Positions 9,769 through 20,279 of a stretch of DNA of 64,000 bases are shown in pieces. Source of the stretch: Bactericera cockerelli (taxonomy: Eukaryota; Arthropoda; Insecta; Hemiptera; Triozidae). Every line of letters begins with the position of its first letter. Position 1 is the first letter of the stretch. The notes below the pieces were generated by a model. The model was not told where the DNA came from and made no database searches. It saw only the letters and a list, made by a program, of their open reading frames with translations. The stretch is from NCBI GenBank assembly GCA_024516035.1, contig CM044961.1:8995105-9059104 (forward strand). The letters run 5' to 3'. A program made the translations under genes and the position numbers.

Positions 9769-10580
9769 TATTAAGATATCAATTTCAGTCCAATCTAAAA
9801 TCAATGAGATATATAGGCGGGTAAAGAGTACGAAACAATTTGAACACCGGCTGGTACGTACGATGAATTACTCAAGGTGTAGACACCTAATATTATTATG
9901 TAATTAATAGTTATGTAGGTATAGGTTCATCAGTGTAGGTAGGTATACAGTTACACACTGACCCAGTGACACACAATGGATCGAGTAGGTATCACCAATT
10001 CACCATGCAGAGGACAGCTAGAGATGGATATTTCCGGGAGGGATAAAACCCTTAAATTCCCTCTGTGTTTTACACAAAATTCTTGTCTAAAATCAGAGTG
10101 GCAACACTGCAAAAGTACAACTTGATCTGATAGTGGGGAAAACCGAATACGAAGATAATCGAATATTTGTTTCCGAATCTAATAGCCAATGAGATAAGAG
10201 ACGCATGAACCACACGTGCGTTCCAGCTGTTTACCACGTGCGTCAAAGTTGATTCTGGGTATCACGCACTAATTGTTGCCATAGTAACAAACTTTCATGT
10301 TTCAAATTGTATGTTGAACTTGATAAATTTTAACGAAAAAGTTATGGCTGCCTATTTCTATCAGAGTTTCTTTCTCACCACGGGAACTTCAATCAGCAAT
10401 TTCTCAGCAATTACTACACATATCAACAACACTTAAACATATAACTGTTTCTTGAAACACCGTCTTTAGACTTATAAACTTTATTTTTAACTAAAATAGA
10501 TAATTCACACTTTTAAAGTTCAAAACTGAGGAGCTTAAATTTCTTGTGTATTTACTAAAAGGCGACGTTGCCAACCCCCT
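9769..10580 (-). promoter_or_regulatory. LINE 5' UTR, presumed internal promoter
   Basis: About 810 bases between the 5' target-site duplication and the ORF1 ATG. Full-length LINEs carry their promoter inside the transcribed region, so this is where it should lie. I see no clear TATA or downstream motif and infer the role from position. Confidence 0.5.
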
Positions 10581-10593
10581 TGACAAAGGAGAG

Positions 10594-11227
10594 TATTCTA
10601 TATGGCTGACAAAACTGGGTACTTCCGGGGTTAAGTGGCAGAGAATGCCTAATGCATTAACGTCGCCCCGGATATCAAGATATTTTTTTTTGTAAATATT
10701 TCTTTTTATCTGTTAATGATTTATTGTTGTTTGTTTTGTACAATAAATAATTATATTGTATATATAATTATTGTTGTTTTTTTTATCCAAAATGAGTGTT
10801 TCACAGCCTTTTTTATTTCGTAGCTACGATACAACAGCTAATGTGGTATTTAATATTAAATGAAGAATGCTTGCAGTAAATGACCTCCATCATTTCTGAC
10901 CTTAGCGACCTGACTGGCTGACCTTAGCCACGTCACTGACTGGACTGACCTCGTTGAAAAAGAAGAGGAGTCAGAGCAGTTTCTTGTGATTAAGGAATGT
11001 CATTCGTGAAAATTTCATCAAAAGATAAGGTCTAAGTGGGTAGCTGAAAACCCGGTGCGATTCCCAGCAATGGGCGTGTGATAATGCTGTCCTGAACAAC
11101 TTTCATCTTAGGACGTTTCATCCATGCAAAAAAGTATCATCGGACATTAAAGGAGCCTCAAAAAGGCCAAAATATAAAATAAGATTAAAGTTAAGATAAG
11201 CCAGACACATTAGTTAACCGCATTACC
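10594..11227. other. no gene seen; SINE T2 tail fragment
   Basis: Bases 10787-10830 (gagtgtttcacagcc, tatttcgtagc) match the 3' end of SINE family T2 in inverted orientation. Bases 11030-11175 may be a further decayed SINE with a cggtgcgattccc B-box-like block. The rest is unassigned. Confidence 0.5.
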
Positions 11228-11345
11228 CTCACCCATCAACCCGGGTTGAAACAGGAATACGAGCGTTCGTATTTGAATGCAAGTCTTAACCCCGCTGGAC
11301 GTTGCTTACCTTCAGTGCCAGAACAAGAACTGGTGGTTGAATCAC
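11228..11345 (-). mobile_element. 5S-rRNA-headed SINE, decayed
   Basis: The minus strand carries a 5S-like internal promoter region (tgaaggtaagcaacgtccag) followed by ggttaagactt. It is a divergent member of the family best seen at 15886 and 19428. Confidence 0.6.
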
Positions 11346-11494
11346 CCCTAGCTATTATTTAATTATTTAGTGTCAGTTGTTACGTATTTTGTATTTGGGA
11401 AACATCTTATTCTTTTGGTATCTTTTGATAAACAGAAAGGGACAAGGGAGCAATAAATCTGTCTTTTCCACTTTTCTGCCAATTTTTCACCTTA

Positions 11495-11695
11495 AGGTGC
11501 TCCATAAAGGGTTGGGTGGAAGAGATTGCCACAGGCAATAACCCCGCCCTTTAGGTAGGACATTAGCTTCATTCTCTTTCTTGTTCTTTTTTGTTCAATC
11601 TATTTATTTTTTCTTTATAAGTTCATTGTATTTACTGTATATATTTTTGTCTTAAATAATAAAGCATTCTATAATAATAATAAAGCTCTGTAATG
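11495..11695 (+). repeat. retroelement 3'-tail repeat
   Basis: The pattern gggttgggtggaag, ccaaaggca-like, accccgcccttta, ggtaggacat, ttcttttt, then AATAAT repeats and ttggcacat also occurs at 25483-25700 and 53513-53800. The shared 3' end in AATAA repeats suggests the tail of a SINE or LINE family. The source element is not identified. Confidence 0.5.
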
Positions 11696-12011
11696 GTTGG
11701 CACATCAGCACACCCACACCATGTCTACCCCCGTTTACCGAATATCACCACTTGGTCGAAACTTTCTGAACTTCGCGGGTCGGAGTGCTATTGCGCTCCT
11801 CAATATGCATGCCCAATGCACAATTAACTCAGACTGATACCGGAGTATAAAGGTTAGATTAGATTGGTGTCACAATTATACAAACAAATTACCTTGTAAA
11901 ATTTTTCCACGTTCAAGACTCGAACCTCTGAGTGATCTGAGTCACAATCCGCTTGCTGTATCCTGTTGCTGTGTAACCAGTATGTCTATTACAGCTGGGG
12001 GGAGCGATGGT

Positions 12012-12596
12012 CTCCAGCAGCCAACTTAGGTTGACATATTAAGCCTCCAGCAGCCAACTTAGGTTGACATATTAAGCCTCCAGCAGCCAACTTAGGTTGA
12101 CATATTAAGCCTCCAGCAGCCAACTTAGGTTGACATATTAAGCCTCCAGCAGCCAACTTAGGTTGACATATTAAGCCTCCAGCAGCCAACTTAGGTTGAC
12201 ATATTAAGCCTCCAGCAGCCAACTTAGGTTGACATATTAAGCCTCCAGCAGCCAACTTAGGTTGACATATTAAGCCTCCAGCAGCCAACTTAGGTTGACA
12301 TATTAAGCCTCCAGCAGCCAACTTAGGTTGACATATTAAGCCTCCAGCAGCCAACTTAGGTTGACATATTAAGCCTCCAGCAGCCAACTTAGGTTGACAT
12401 ATTAAGCCTCCAGCAGCCAACTTAGGTTGACATATTAAGCCTCCAGCAGCCAACTTAGGTTGACATATTAAGCCTCCAGCAGCCAACTTAGGTTGACATA
12501 TTAAGCCTCCAGCAGCCAACTTAGGTTGACATATTAAGCCTCCAGCAGCCAACTTAGGTTGACATATTAAGCCTCCAGCAGCCAACTTAGGTTGAC
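12012..12596 (-). repeat. 33-bp minisatellite, about 17.7 identical copies
   Basis: Seventeen full units and 24 bases of an eighteenth; I see no mismatch between units. Because 33 is a multiple of three and the unit lacks stops in one frame, the minus strand is open for about 198 codons as repeats of an 11-residue word (AAGGLICQPKL). I read this as a recently expanded array, not a gene: there is no promoter, signal or unique domain beside it. Small inverted motifs (ccccagatgggg, tccttccagaagga) sit just beyond its right edge. Confidence 0.95.
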
Positions 12597-13005
12597 GTCA
12601 TCCCCAGATGGGGCTGACGTCCTTCCAGAAGGACGCTTGAAAGGTACTACAATAGTACTATATTGTGGATTTTTCTAATTAATTCAGCTTGTTGAGGATA
12701 GTTGGCGACACCTCAAGTTCTTTGTTTTGAGTCCGAGTGATAAGTTGACAGCACTAATATTTTGATTTAGGACTCAATATCACTCCAAAAAAATAAAACA
12801 AAAAATTTCACCGCGTTATCTGGGTTAAGTTGACAACTTAAGAAACCACATATAAGCTTTTTCTTTATAAAAACCGTTGAAGTCATTGAACATGGGTCAA
12901 CCCCGTTAATATATTATGTTAAATTAAATTATAACCCCAAAAAACTGCAAGCTAGCCCGGCTTCTTACTGTTGGCTAGTCCGTTATCTGATGGTTAAAAA
13001 CTGTA
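12597..13005. other. no gene seen
   Basis: Apart from the short palindromes at 12599-12635, this is unassigned AT-rich sequence. Confidence 0.5.
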
Positions 13006-13190
13006 ACCACCAGGCGAGGTTAATGCTCAAAGCATTTTCTACCACCTAACCCTCAGAGTCTTAATATTCTGTGGTCACAAACTCAAATTATTGGGGAAAA
13101 ATTCATGTGAGATTCGAACCAACGAATCCCTACGCTACCTGGATTACCAGACTAGCGCGTTAACCACTTGAGTATACCAGTGCCATCATC
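13006..13190 (-). mobile_element. SINE family T4
   Basis: The full family pattern is present. The minus-strand head shows an A-box-like actcaagtggttaacgcgc, an anticodon-arm-like block and ggttcgaatctc as B box, then the body down to the taaccaccaggcg end. Confidence 0.8.
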
Positions 13191-13497
13191 GTCTTATTGA
13201 TAGGTCTGGCTCATCATCGATTAACATACTGAGGAATCTGAGGATGGTTTGATACCAGACTAAATCGCAGAGCAATCTACCGAGAAACACCGAAAACAGG
13301 TACCCAACCAGTATCTATACGTACAATAGTGGATCCAAATTCTATAGGTATACAGAAACCACTCCATGAGAAAGAAACATGGTTGTCCTTGTATCTGATG
13401 GTTCCCATGGCAACCTGTCTCGCCATTAACAACCATAATGTAACATTATAACATATATAGAGGTATAGCGAGTAGTTTTATGTACATCTAAAGCTTT
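13191..13497. other. no gene seen
   Basis: Unassigned sequence between a SINE and a MITE. Confidence 0.4.
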
Positions 13498-13569
13498 AAT
13501 GGCAGCAGGCGCGGCCGGTGGGAAAATGTTTTGGGGATGCTGCCACATATACCGGACTAAAATGGATTA

Positions 13570-13876
13570 GCGCGCGATTAGCTCAGTGGTTAAGCACTCG
13601 CTTGCCATGCGGAAGGTCCCGGGTTCGAACCCCCGCGCCGACAAAAATTTGTATTCTTAATTTGGTTACAATTGTTTGTAAGGGATACCTTCCGGTACGC
13701 TCGTGTTGACCCAGCACCTAATTGAGAAGTATTGTGTCACTTCTCGCCCATCAGAGAGGAGGCATACTACGGGATGGGCATCAGGCTACAACACAGACCA
13801 TAAGCGTCTACAGTAGCTCCTGTTTCATGGCTACGAAATAAAAACGGCTGTGAAACACTCATCTTTATATAAAAAA
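13570..13876 (+). mobile_element. SINE family T2 (tRNA-Gly-like head)
   Basis: The head (gattagctcagtggttaagc, ttgccat loop, cgggttcgaacccccgcgcc) is a near-complete tRNA fold with a GCC anticodon position. The body ends gctacgaaataaaaacggc, tgtgaaacactcat. AAAATGG-like bases flank it as a short duplication. Other copies: 15548, 37305, 38463 and 63506. It is a tRNA-derived SINE, not a tRNA gene, because the body is always attached. Confidence 0.88.
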
Positions 13877-13940
13877 AATGGAATTTATAGAATCGGTCCT
13901 TTAGTATCTAAAGAGTTTTAGTTTGTTTACCGTATTAATA

Positions 13941-14095
13941 AGTTATCATATTTGTGTTAATCACTTTCGTGATATCACAACTACTCAAACTCGCTGTACC
14001 TACCAAATCTACGCTGAAACCGGGACTTGAACCACCGACCTCCAGGTTACAAGTCCGCCGCCTTATCGATCAAGCTACTGAGTTCGGTTCGTTTC
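13941..14095 (-). mobile_element. SINE family T3 (tRNA-Thr-like head)
   Basis: The direct repeat CCGTATTAATA (13930-13940 and 14096-14106) bounds it exactly. The minus-strand head has cttgatcgataaggcggcgg, a TGT anticodon position and ggttcaagtccc. The short body ends near aatatgataact. Related copies: 1418, 17470, 26776 and 54416. Confidence 0.9.
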
Positions 14096-14583
14096 CCGTA
14101 TTAATATTAATAATTATATGCATTCATTATTCTATAACTGTGTGATAATTTTTACTGTGTATGAATGAGATAGGACTTGAGAAAATCCTCTCGTTTTCTT
14201 TTTCTTCTGGGGTGCTGTATTTCCGCAGCTCTTTAGCACCGACCGGCCCTGAATGGCAGTACATAATTAAATATATAATATATTATATATATTCTTACAT
14301 AGGTATACAGTAGGGGAACAGTGTGATTTATTTGTTATAGTTGAGTAGGTATCTTAGGTATTAATGGTATTTACTTTGTATAGCTATGTCAGATAGCCAA
14401 TTGATTTATTGACATTGAAATAAGAGTGTTACCGGATGCACCCGAAATACGGCCCGAGGCATGGCCTCATATTTTTATTTTTCCTAACCCTACTCTACAC
14501 AATGAGGCATTGCTGTACATCTTTTCTGTACTGAATTTTGTCTCATTGGTGGGACGTTGCCTACAAGATGTTATCTACTATCC

Positions 14584-14797
14584 GTCCCGGTAGCTCAGTG
14601 GTAAAGGCGGCACTTTGCGAATCCAGAGATTCCAGAGGTCGTGGGTTCGAAACCCAGCCGGGACGTAACAAGTTATACTCCCATTTGGGATTTTTGCCAC
14701 ATAATAATACGTCTTGGGCTTACTGCTAGAATAATGGGACTAAAATAGTCCTAATCGGGCTGATGTATATAAATAAGGCGATATTATTATTATTATG
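14584..14797 (+). mobile_element. SINE family T1
   Basis: A well-preserved copy: GTCCCGG/CCGGGAC acceptor stem, tagctcagtggtaaaggcgg, gtgggttcgaaaccc, then the T1 body and an ATT-repeat tail. Confidence 0.9.
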
Positions 14798-14884
14798 CTA
14801 TCTCCGGAACTCTTTGTCGTGGGTTCGACTACCAGCTGGGAGAAATATTTCTTAAACCATTACATAGCAATTTCACAGTTTCAG

Positions 14885-15000
14885 TTGAATCCAGCACGCG
14901 GTGGACTTGTTACTTCAAGGTCGGTGGTTCGAGTCCCTAATATAATGGCAGATACGCATATTATTTTTACACATTGTTGGCTATCAACATAGATCTTAGA
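14885..15000 (+). mobile_element. SINE family T3-like fragment
   Basis: Carries cttgttacttcaaggtcggt and ggttcgagtcccta, a T3-type anticodon and T arm. The body has diverged. Confidence 0.5.
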
Positions 15001-15169
15001 AGCCAAATAAAAAAGGCTTAGGGTCCAGTACTTTGTATACAAAAAAAACATGAAAAAATAAAACAAATGAATTATTTCTTATTATTATTATCATTCATCG
15101 TACTTTTGAATGAAGACACCTTTCTTCTGTGATACCATCAATGATCTATATTCGTCCGCCTGAATTAAC

Positions 15170-15300
15170 ATCACTCTGCCTCAGTGGGGACGGAAATTTG
15201 AATGGTCACCTACCCAAATATTAAGCTTGCTGGACTTTACTTAATTTCAGCGACAGAAAGATAACTGATAAAACTATCCACGCCAATGCTGGCTTTAGAG
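15170..15300 (-). mobile_element. 5S-rRNA-headed SINE, diverged
   Basis: The minus strand holds gctgaaattaagtaaagtcc, then ggtgaccattcaaatttcc and tccccactgag, matching the order in the better copies at 15886 and 22008. Confidence 0.6.
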
Positions 15301-15547
15301 ACATTCACCACACAAAAATGGCACCAAACTGCTGAACTTAGGGTTTCATCGAGTGGTATGAAAAGTGTCTATTTTTAGCTCTAGTTTGGCGGCCTTGGAA
15401 AAAATCAGCAAATGAACACAATGTATTTAATAGAACATGCCGTCAGCAAGATAGTAGGTTTTAAATAGAGAACAATTGAAAATAATCAAGGGGTCAAACA
15501 ATTAGGTCAAGAGAAGACGTTGTAAGTGTTGTTTTAATGTGTTGTTC

Positions 15548-15838
15548 GAGTGCATGAATATAGCTCAGTGGTTATAAGCACTCGCTTGCCATGCGGAAGG
15601 TTCCGGGTTCGAACCCCCACGCCGATAAAAATTTGTATTCACTACCTTTCGGTGCGCTCGTGTTGACCCAGCACCTGAATGGGAAGTATTTTGTCACTTC
15701 TTGCCCATCAGAATGAAGGCATACTACGGGTTGGGCAGGCTGCAACACAGACCACAAGCGTCTACAGTAGCTCCTGTTTCATGGCTACGAAATAAAAAAG
15801 GCTGATGTGAAACACTCATCTTTAAAAAAAAAAAAAAA
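15548..15838 (+). mobile_element. SINE family T2
   Basis: Head tagctcagtggttataagca, cttgccatgcggaaggt and cgggttcgaaccccca; body to tgtgaaacactcatc with an A-rich end. Confidence 0.88.
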
Positions 15839-15885
15839 TGTATGGAATTCTTCGTGAATTCTGCGGTGAATCAAATTGAAGAGCA

Positions 15886-16060
15886 GCCAGCGTCGATGGC
15901 AGCATGAATAGACCAGTTCTCATTTAGTCATTGAAGTTAAGCAACGTCCAGCAAAGCTAGGACTTCGATGGGTGACCATTCAAATTTGAACTCTCGTGAT
16001 GCTGGCTTTTGACGACCCCACTCAGGCTGGGTGAGGTTGATTTGAGTAGTTAATTTGTGT
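15886..16060 (+). mobile_element. 5S-rRNA-headed SINE (best promoter copy)
   Basis: Contains attgaagttaagcaacgtcc, ctaggacttcgatgggtgac and cgtgatgctggc, which follow the order of eukaryotic 5S rRNA with its A-box, intermediate element and C-box promoter text, then a non-5S body (ccactcaggctgggtgaggt, tgatttgagtag). A true 5S gene would be about 120 bp without the insert and body, so this is a SINE of the SINE3 type. Confidence 0.8.
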
Positions 16061-16853
16061 ATTCTTGTTATGGAATATATGCCTGATTGGGAATAATTTT
16101 AGAACCCAAGAGTGCTGTTGTTAGACAATGTCGTTTTTTATTAGTACCTACATATGCTTGCATTTTTAGTATTAAAAATAAAATAAAATAATAACGTACC
16201 TAGCTGTATTTTTTTTCTTGTAAATAATTTTGTCGAGCCGAAGTTTCAAAGCTAGGACCACCCGCATGGTAGGGGAGCACGGGACTGCTTATCAGATTTT
16301 ATGAAATAAGAAGTGGGAAAAAATATCCTATCCCGCCGTTGCTTAACATCAATGCACAAAAAAACCGGTTTCAAAATCCTATATATTGCCACCTTCAAAA
16401 TGCTTCACCTTCTCAAAATTCCTCACCCCTCAAGCGTTTATCCTTTGAGCTGTCTTCATCCTTCAAGAGAAAGAACGTTCAGCGACAATCCGAGTCAAGG
16501 AAGTGGCGGCGCCTAGCGGTAGAAAGTCCGAACTACGTCGACCTTTGAGCTGAAATAGAGAACACTTTTTTTCTTTCGATGGCATCCAAGAGGGTGGATA
16601 TGGGGTGGATTGTGTCGGAGGGTCTTCCTTCTAATGGAGAGGGGGAGAGATGAAGGGAGAGGAGGGGGGAGAAGAGGGGGGAGAGGTAAACTCAGAGGGT
16701 GTGTTGGAAATTCTAATGGAAGAGTTATTATTCGAGTGTTTTTTGTAAGGGTTGAAAAGAGAGGACTATTGTTTATAAACAAAAGTCTTCTTTCCACTCT
16801 ACCTTTTCATAAATTTACTTTAGGTCGGCGTTGTTTTTTTGAAATCTGGTTCT
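16061..16853. other. no gene seen; purine-rich patch
   Basis: Unassigned DNA, with a G/A-rich patch at about 16624-16690. The 84-94 codon frames here overlap that tract and look spurious. Confidence 0.5.
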
Positions 16854-16930
16854 GTACAATGTAATCTCCTGTACTGTGTCGAGTTGCAGACTGAAGACTT
16901 AGCCGGGTTCAGGGTTGAATTATTGTTTGG

Positions 16931-17078
16931 ATTTTTTTTTTTACACTTTATTTAAGGACATAATATATATACAACACAGATAATATTACTAATTATTATA
17001 CAATATAAGAAGAAGAAAAGAGAGAGAGAGAAAAAATTAAAAAATATATACAATTATACATATGTTTAGGATATACCC
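16931..17078 (-). mobile_element. short retro-inserted transcript end, copy A only
   Basis: The minus strand ends ccttaaataaagtgt followed by about 11 A, i.e. an AATAAA signal and an A-tail. Copy B (about 48230) lacks the block. The parent transcript is unknown. Confidence 0.5.
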
Positions 17079-17275
17079 AACTTTTTTAGAATAACTTATA
17101 AGAAACTCTGTTTTGTGTTGGTGTTACCTGAGTCTGTCTTGACGAGCGCTTCCCTACCGATGAGCTTGATTGATAATCAGCAGTTTGAACATGATAAACA
17201 CAAAGAACTAATGCATTATGAATTGGCTGAAAATGCGATTGTTTTGTGGGATAAAGCGCATCATTTGTCACAGTA

Positions 17276-17425
17276 GTGTCGATAGCACGTTGTTGTTCTG
17301 TCACAGAAGTTCAGCAACGTCCAGTGAGGTTAGAAACCTCGTGATGCTGCCTGTTTCTGGCCCCCACTCAGGCTGGGCAGGTTGATTTGAGTAGCAGCTC
17401 TTTGTGTTGTAGCCATTCCGTAGTA
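17276..17425 (+). mobile_element. 5S-rRNA-headed SINE (copy A)
   Basis: Contains gaagttcagcaacgtccagt, gaggttag, cctcgtgatgctg and ccactcaggctgggcaggtt; partner at 48427-48580. Confidence 0.75.
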
Positions 17426-17469
17426 TTCCTCACCTCTGATGGGTGAGAAGAGACACAATATAAACTTCC

Positions 17470-17621
17470 AACTGACTGACCTCAATAGCTTGATCGACAA
17501 GGCAGGGGACTTGTAACCTGGAGGTCAGTGGTTCAAGTCCTGGTTTCAGCGTAGATTTAGTACAGCGAGTTTGAATAGTTGTGATATGACCAAAGTACGA
17601 TTCCCACAAATATGATAACTT
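17470..17621 (+). mobile_element. SINE family T3 with 11-bp duplication, inside a T2 remnant
   Basis: TATAAACTTCC repeats at 17459-17469 and 17622-17632. Around it lie inverted T2 SINE pieces (gtagtattcctcacctctga before; aggtgctgggtcaac after). Copy B has a deletion here beside a G run. Confidence 0.85.
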
Positions 17622-17724
17622 TATAAACTTCCTATTTAGGTGCTGGGTCAACAAAACGCCGCACCGGAAAGTGTTCCTTAGAAACAACAGAACTATATAT
17701 TATAAATAAATTATTAATACAAGT

Positions 17725-17800
17725 TTTTGACGGCTCTGGGGTTCGAACATGGGACCTTTCATAATATAGTAAGTGAGGATCTTACCACTGATATAGTTGT
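17725..17800 (-). mobile_element. tRNA-like SINE remnant
   Basis: ggggttcgaacatgggacct then gatcttaccactga, read on the minus strand as A and B boxes of a tRNA head. Partner in copy B: 48672-48735. A related remnant is at 26885-26960. Confidence 0.5.
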
Positions 17801-18340
17801 GATCTTGATTAGATCAATTTCTTCGTGCTAAACGAATAGTAAACGATTTTGCATAACGCATTTTGTTGTCAATAGAAACAGTATAGAATCTCATTTTAAG
17901 TTTAATTTTTTCCGGAAGAATCATTTTAGGAAGAAACCTCTCTGACGACCGAAGAACTGAGGTCAGCACATACCAAACCATGTCTTCTCCATGCTAGGCG
18001 AAACTTAACTTCAGTGAGATTCATCGGTTGGGGTATTTTACTTGAGAAAACGCTAGTTCTCTGAAGAATTGTCTACAAAATTATGTATACATAGTTAACA
18101 TACATAACTTAAGAAAATGGAAATTTAGTCTAATTCTTAACAATCTCAAGTATTGCTTTATATACCAACTTAACATCATAATATGTTTACAAGGAGGTTT
18201 TTAGTCAAAACCTTCAAAAGTTCAATGTCACACACAACTGTTTAACTCATGAAAGCTCAGGTATTTTGTAGGTTGACATAAGAAATCTGGGAGGGCTCGC
18301 GTGCTGAGAGGCTGTTGATAATTATGCCGTCCACCGCATT
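17801..18340. other. no gene seen
   Basis: AT-rich segment shared with copy B; nothing assigned. Confidence 0.5.
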
Positions 18341-18535
18341 CTGACAACATTCTGCTGTTGATAATCACAACAACAACATTCTGCTGTTGATAATCACAAC
18401 AACAACATTCTGCTGTTGATAATCACAACAACAACATTCTGCTGTTGATAATCACAACAACAACATTCTGCTGTTGATAATCACAACAATAACAACATTC
18501 TGCTGTTGATAATCACAACAACAACATTATGCCGC
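18341..18535. repeat. 29-bp minisatellite (copy A)
   Basis: About seven units of acattctgctgttgataatc plus CAACAA spacers, phased at 29 bp (18352, 18381, 18410 and on). Copy B (49300-49640) has more, less regular units. Confidence 0.9.
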
Positions 18536-19427
18536 TGATATACAACAACTACAGAAGAACAACAACATTCTGAAAATTAACTACAAGATCAAAAATAAAG
18601 AAAAATGCTAACTGTTATTGACTTATTGTTATAATAGGTTGCATTCCAAGGCAAACGCGGAAGCTCTACTGACTTAATGATTTCTATGGTTGGGGTACTG
18701 GTCTTCTATATTTTTTGGTTTTTTTTTTTTTTCAACACATTCAGCGCCGTAAACCCAGCATAATAATATGGGGGCTTTTTTTAGAAATAGAGCTGGTACT
18801 CAAAGTGATTCCAAGTGATTTTCATTCAGATGTGTGGCAACTATCGATCAGAAAGTCGCCAAACTTTGATGATTTTATACATGTTGAAGTTTAAACATGT
18901 ATAAAACATATTAGACTACAGAGTGTATAGCTATTGTTGTGTATTGTGTATAGCTATTGAATACAGAATGTATATCTATTGTGTATAAGTAGGTACCTAT
19001 TGTGTAGAGAATTAACTTTAAATTCAAAATTTTGTCTTGGCTTCATTTTTAAAATTAGCGTTTCAGCAGCAAGTGCAGTCCGAATGCAAATCGAGATTCC
19101 TAAATAAAACATAACAAAACAAGGAACTAAATTTATTTCATTGTTCCTCCATTGCGCGAAGTCACAGTCACACAACACCGGGACAAATCATTTTACTACG
19201 TCCTTAGCAAGGTCATAGGAATTTTATGACCTCATCAGTTTATGACCTTATGAGCACATTAACCCAGGTCATTTTTAGTATCGTTCCTTGCATTGAATGG
19301 GAACTTTTATGGGGATCTGAGAGTACTGTTGTTTTACGCTGAAACTGATGTGTTTACTATTATAGAGATTTCATTCATAACGAACCTCCTCTCTATTTGT
19401 GGGATTTTAATGAATGGAGAAGCTAGA
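18536..19427. other. no gene seen
   Basis: Shared with copy B. Contains a T run near 18720-18732 and direct repeats of gtgtatagctattg near 18925-18960. Confidence 0.5.
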
Positions 19428-19615
19428 GCCAGCGGTGATGGCGCGTTGAATGCACCGCTTCTCGTAGGATCATCGGAGTTGAGCAACGTCAAGCGTGGTG
19501 AAGATTTCGTGATGTTGGCGTTCCGGCCCGACCCAGGCTGGGTGAGTTCGTCCTTTCCTGGTGTGAATGGAGGGTAAACCCCACGTCGTCATATAATCAA
19601 AGCGATGTTAACCCC
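19428..19615 (+). mobile_element. 5S-rRNA-headed SINE (copy A)
   Basis: Begins ccagcggtgatggcgcgttg, then accgcttctcgtaggatcat, gagttgagcaacgtcaagcg and cgtgatgttggcg. This matches the 5' two thirds of 5S rRNA, including the CTCGT-GATCA block, with the C-box segment missing. It ends in a C run and A-rich DNA. Partner: 50535-50745. Confidence 0.85.
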
Positions 19616-19950
19616 CCCCCAAAAATTAATATATCTTATTAATAACTAATAAAAAAAATAAATAAAAAAATACAAGAGCATTCTCGTTATAGGTATAAAA
19701 CATTATCATTGTTATAGCTTTATAGGCTTCAAGGTCATAACTTAGAATAAGAATCTTACTCATAGTAACATCCAGTAATAGTGTACGAAAGGCTTAAATT
19801 GACAGCTGGGTACTCAATTACTCATAGTAGGGGGTTTCCTTTCTACATTAGTACTCTAACTCTCGGAAGTTATATTTTATCATGAAAGGTAAACGAACTA
19901 ACTCAAATAAAAGATCTCAAGAAATTTAGGTTTTGTCCAATTTAGGTAAT

Positions 19951-20165
19951 AATAATAATACTCTTTAGTGCAAGGTAACCACCAGGCGAGGTTAATAATG
20001 CTCAAAGCATTTTCTACCACCTATATAACCCTCAGAGTCTTATTATTATGTGGTCACAAACTCAAATCAATGAGGAAAAATTCATGCACTGGGTAGGATT
20101 CGAACCATCGGATCCCTACGCTATCTCGATTACCAGACTAGCGCCTTAACCACTTGACTCTCAAA
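19951..20165 (-). mobile_element. SINE family T4 (copy A)
   Basis: Complete T4 with minus-strand head (aagtggttaaggcgctagtc, ggttcgaatcc). Partner: 51056-51270. Confidence 0.8.
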
Positions 20166-20279
20166 ATGCTCCTCCTTTTTTAAATTTCCTTATCTTATAA
20201 AAAGGAAAGTAAAAGGTAAGTCTTTTTAAACTGCAAGGTCATATATTGGCGGTGGTTAAACCCTCCATTAGCTGGAAAC

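Larger units (their letters stand above)
4520..10580 (-). mobile_element. full-length non-LTR retrotransposon (LINE), Jockey/CR1-like, two ORFs
   Basis: The element reads on the minus strand: 5' UTR (9769-10580), ORF1 (8827-9768), ORF2 (5001-8830, interrupted), a 3' region (4520-5000), and a tail of about five TATTC-type units (4520-4544). A 13-bp sequence, TGACAAAGGAGAG, lies directly outside both ends (4507-4519 and 10581-10593), so this is an un-truncated insertion made by target-primed reverse transcription. ORF1 is intact and ORF2 is open apart from one 441-bp DNA element at 7004-7444. Clade is by look of the RT and ORF1 plus the short-repeat tail; a phylogeny could move it within the Jockey/CR1/L2 group. 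Confidence 0.9.
13506..14251 (+). mobile_element. hAT-like MITE carrying two nested SINEs
   Basis: Ends caggcgcggccggtg and caccgaccggccctg are inverted repeats, with a perfect 8-bp duplication AATGGCAG at 13498-13505 and 14252-14259. Two later SINE insertions (13570-13876 and 13941-14095) lengthen the roughly 250-bp MITE to 746 bp. The order of events is readable: MITE first, SINEs T2 and T3 afterwards. Confidence 0.9.

Noticed and set aside
11989..12585. 198-residue repeat protein
   Set aside because: The open frame follows from a 33-bp unit with no stop; no other gene signals exist.
13570..13645. tRNA gene candidates (here and at every T1-T6 head)
   Set aside because: The heads have A and B boxes and partial cloverleafs, but each is joined to the same family-specific body and tail and recurs many times. 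They are SINEs, not tRNA genes.
15886..16010. 5S rRNA gene
   Set aside because: The 5S text is interrupted or incomplete and continues into a SINE body shared with other copies.
18341..18535. CRISPR-like array
   Set aside because: Units are directly adjacent with no unique spacers, and the genome is eukaryotic; it is a minisatellite. The same applies to 12012, 36731 and 47565.
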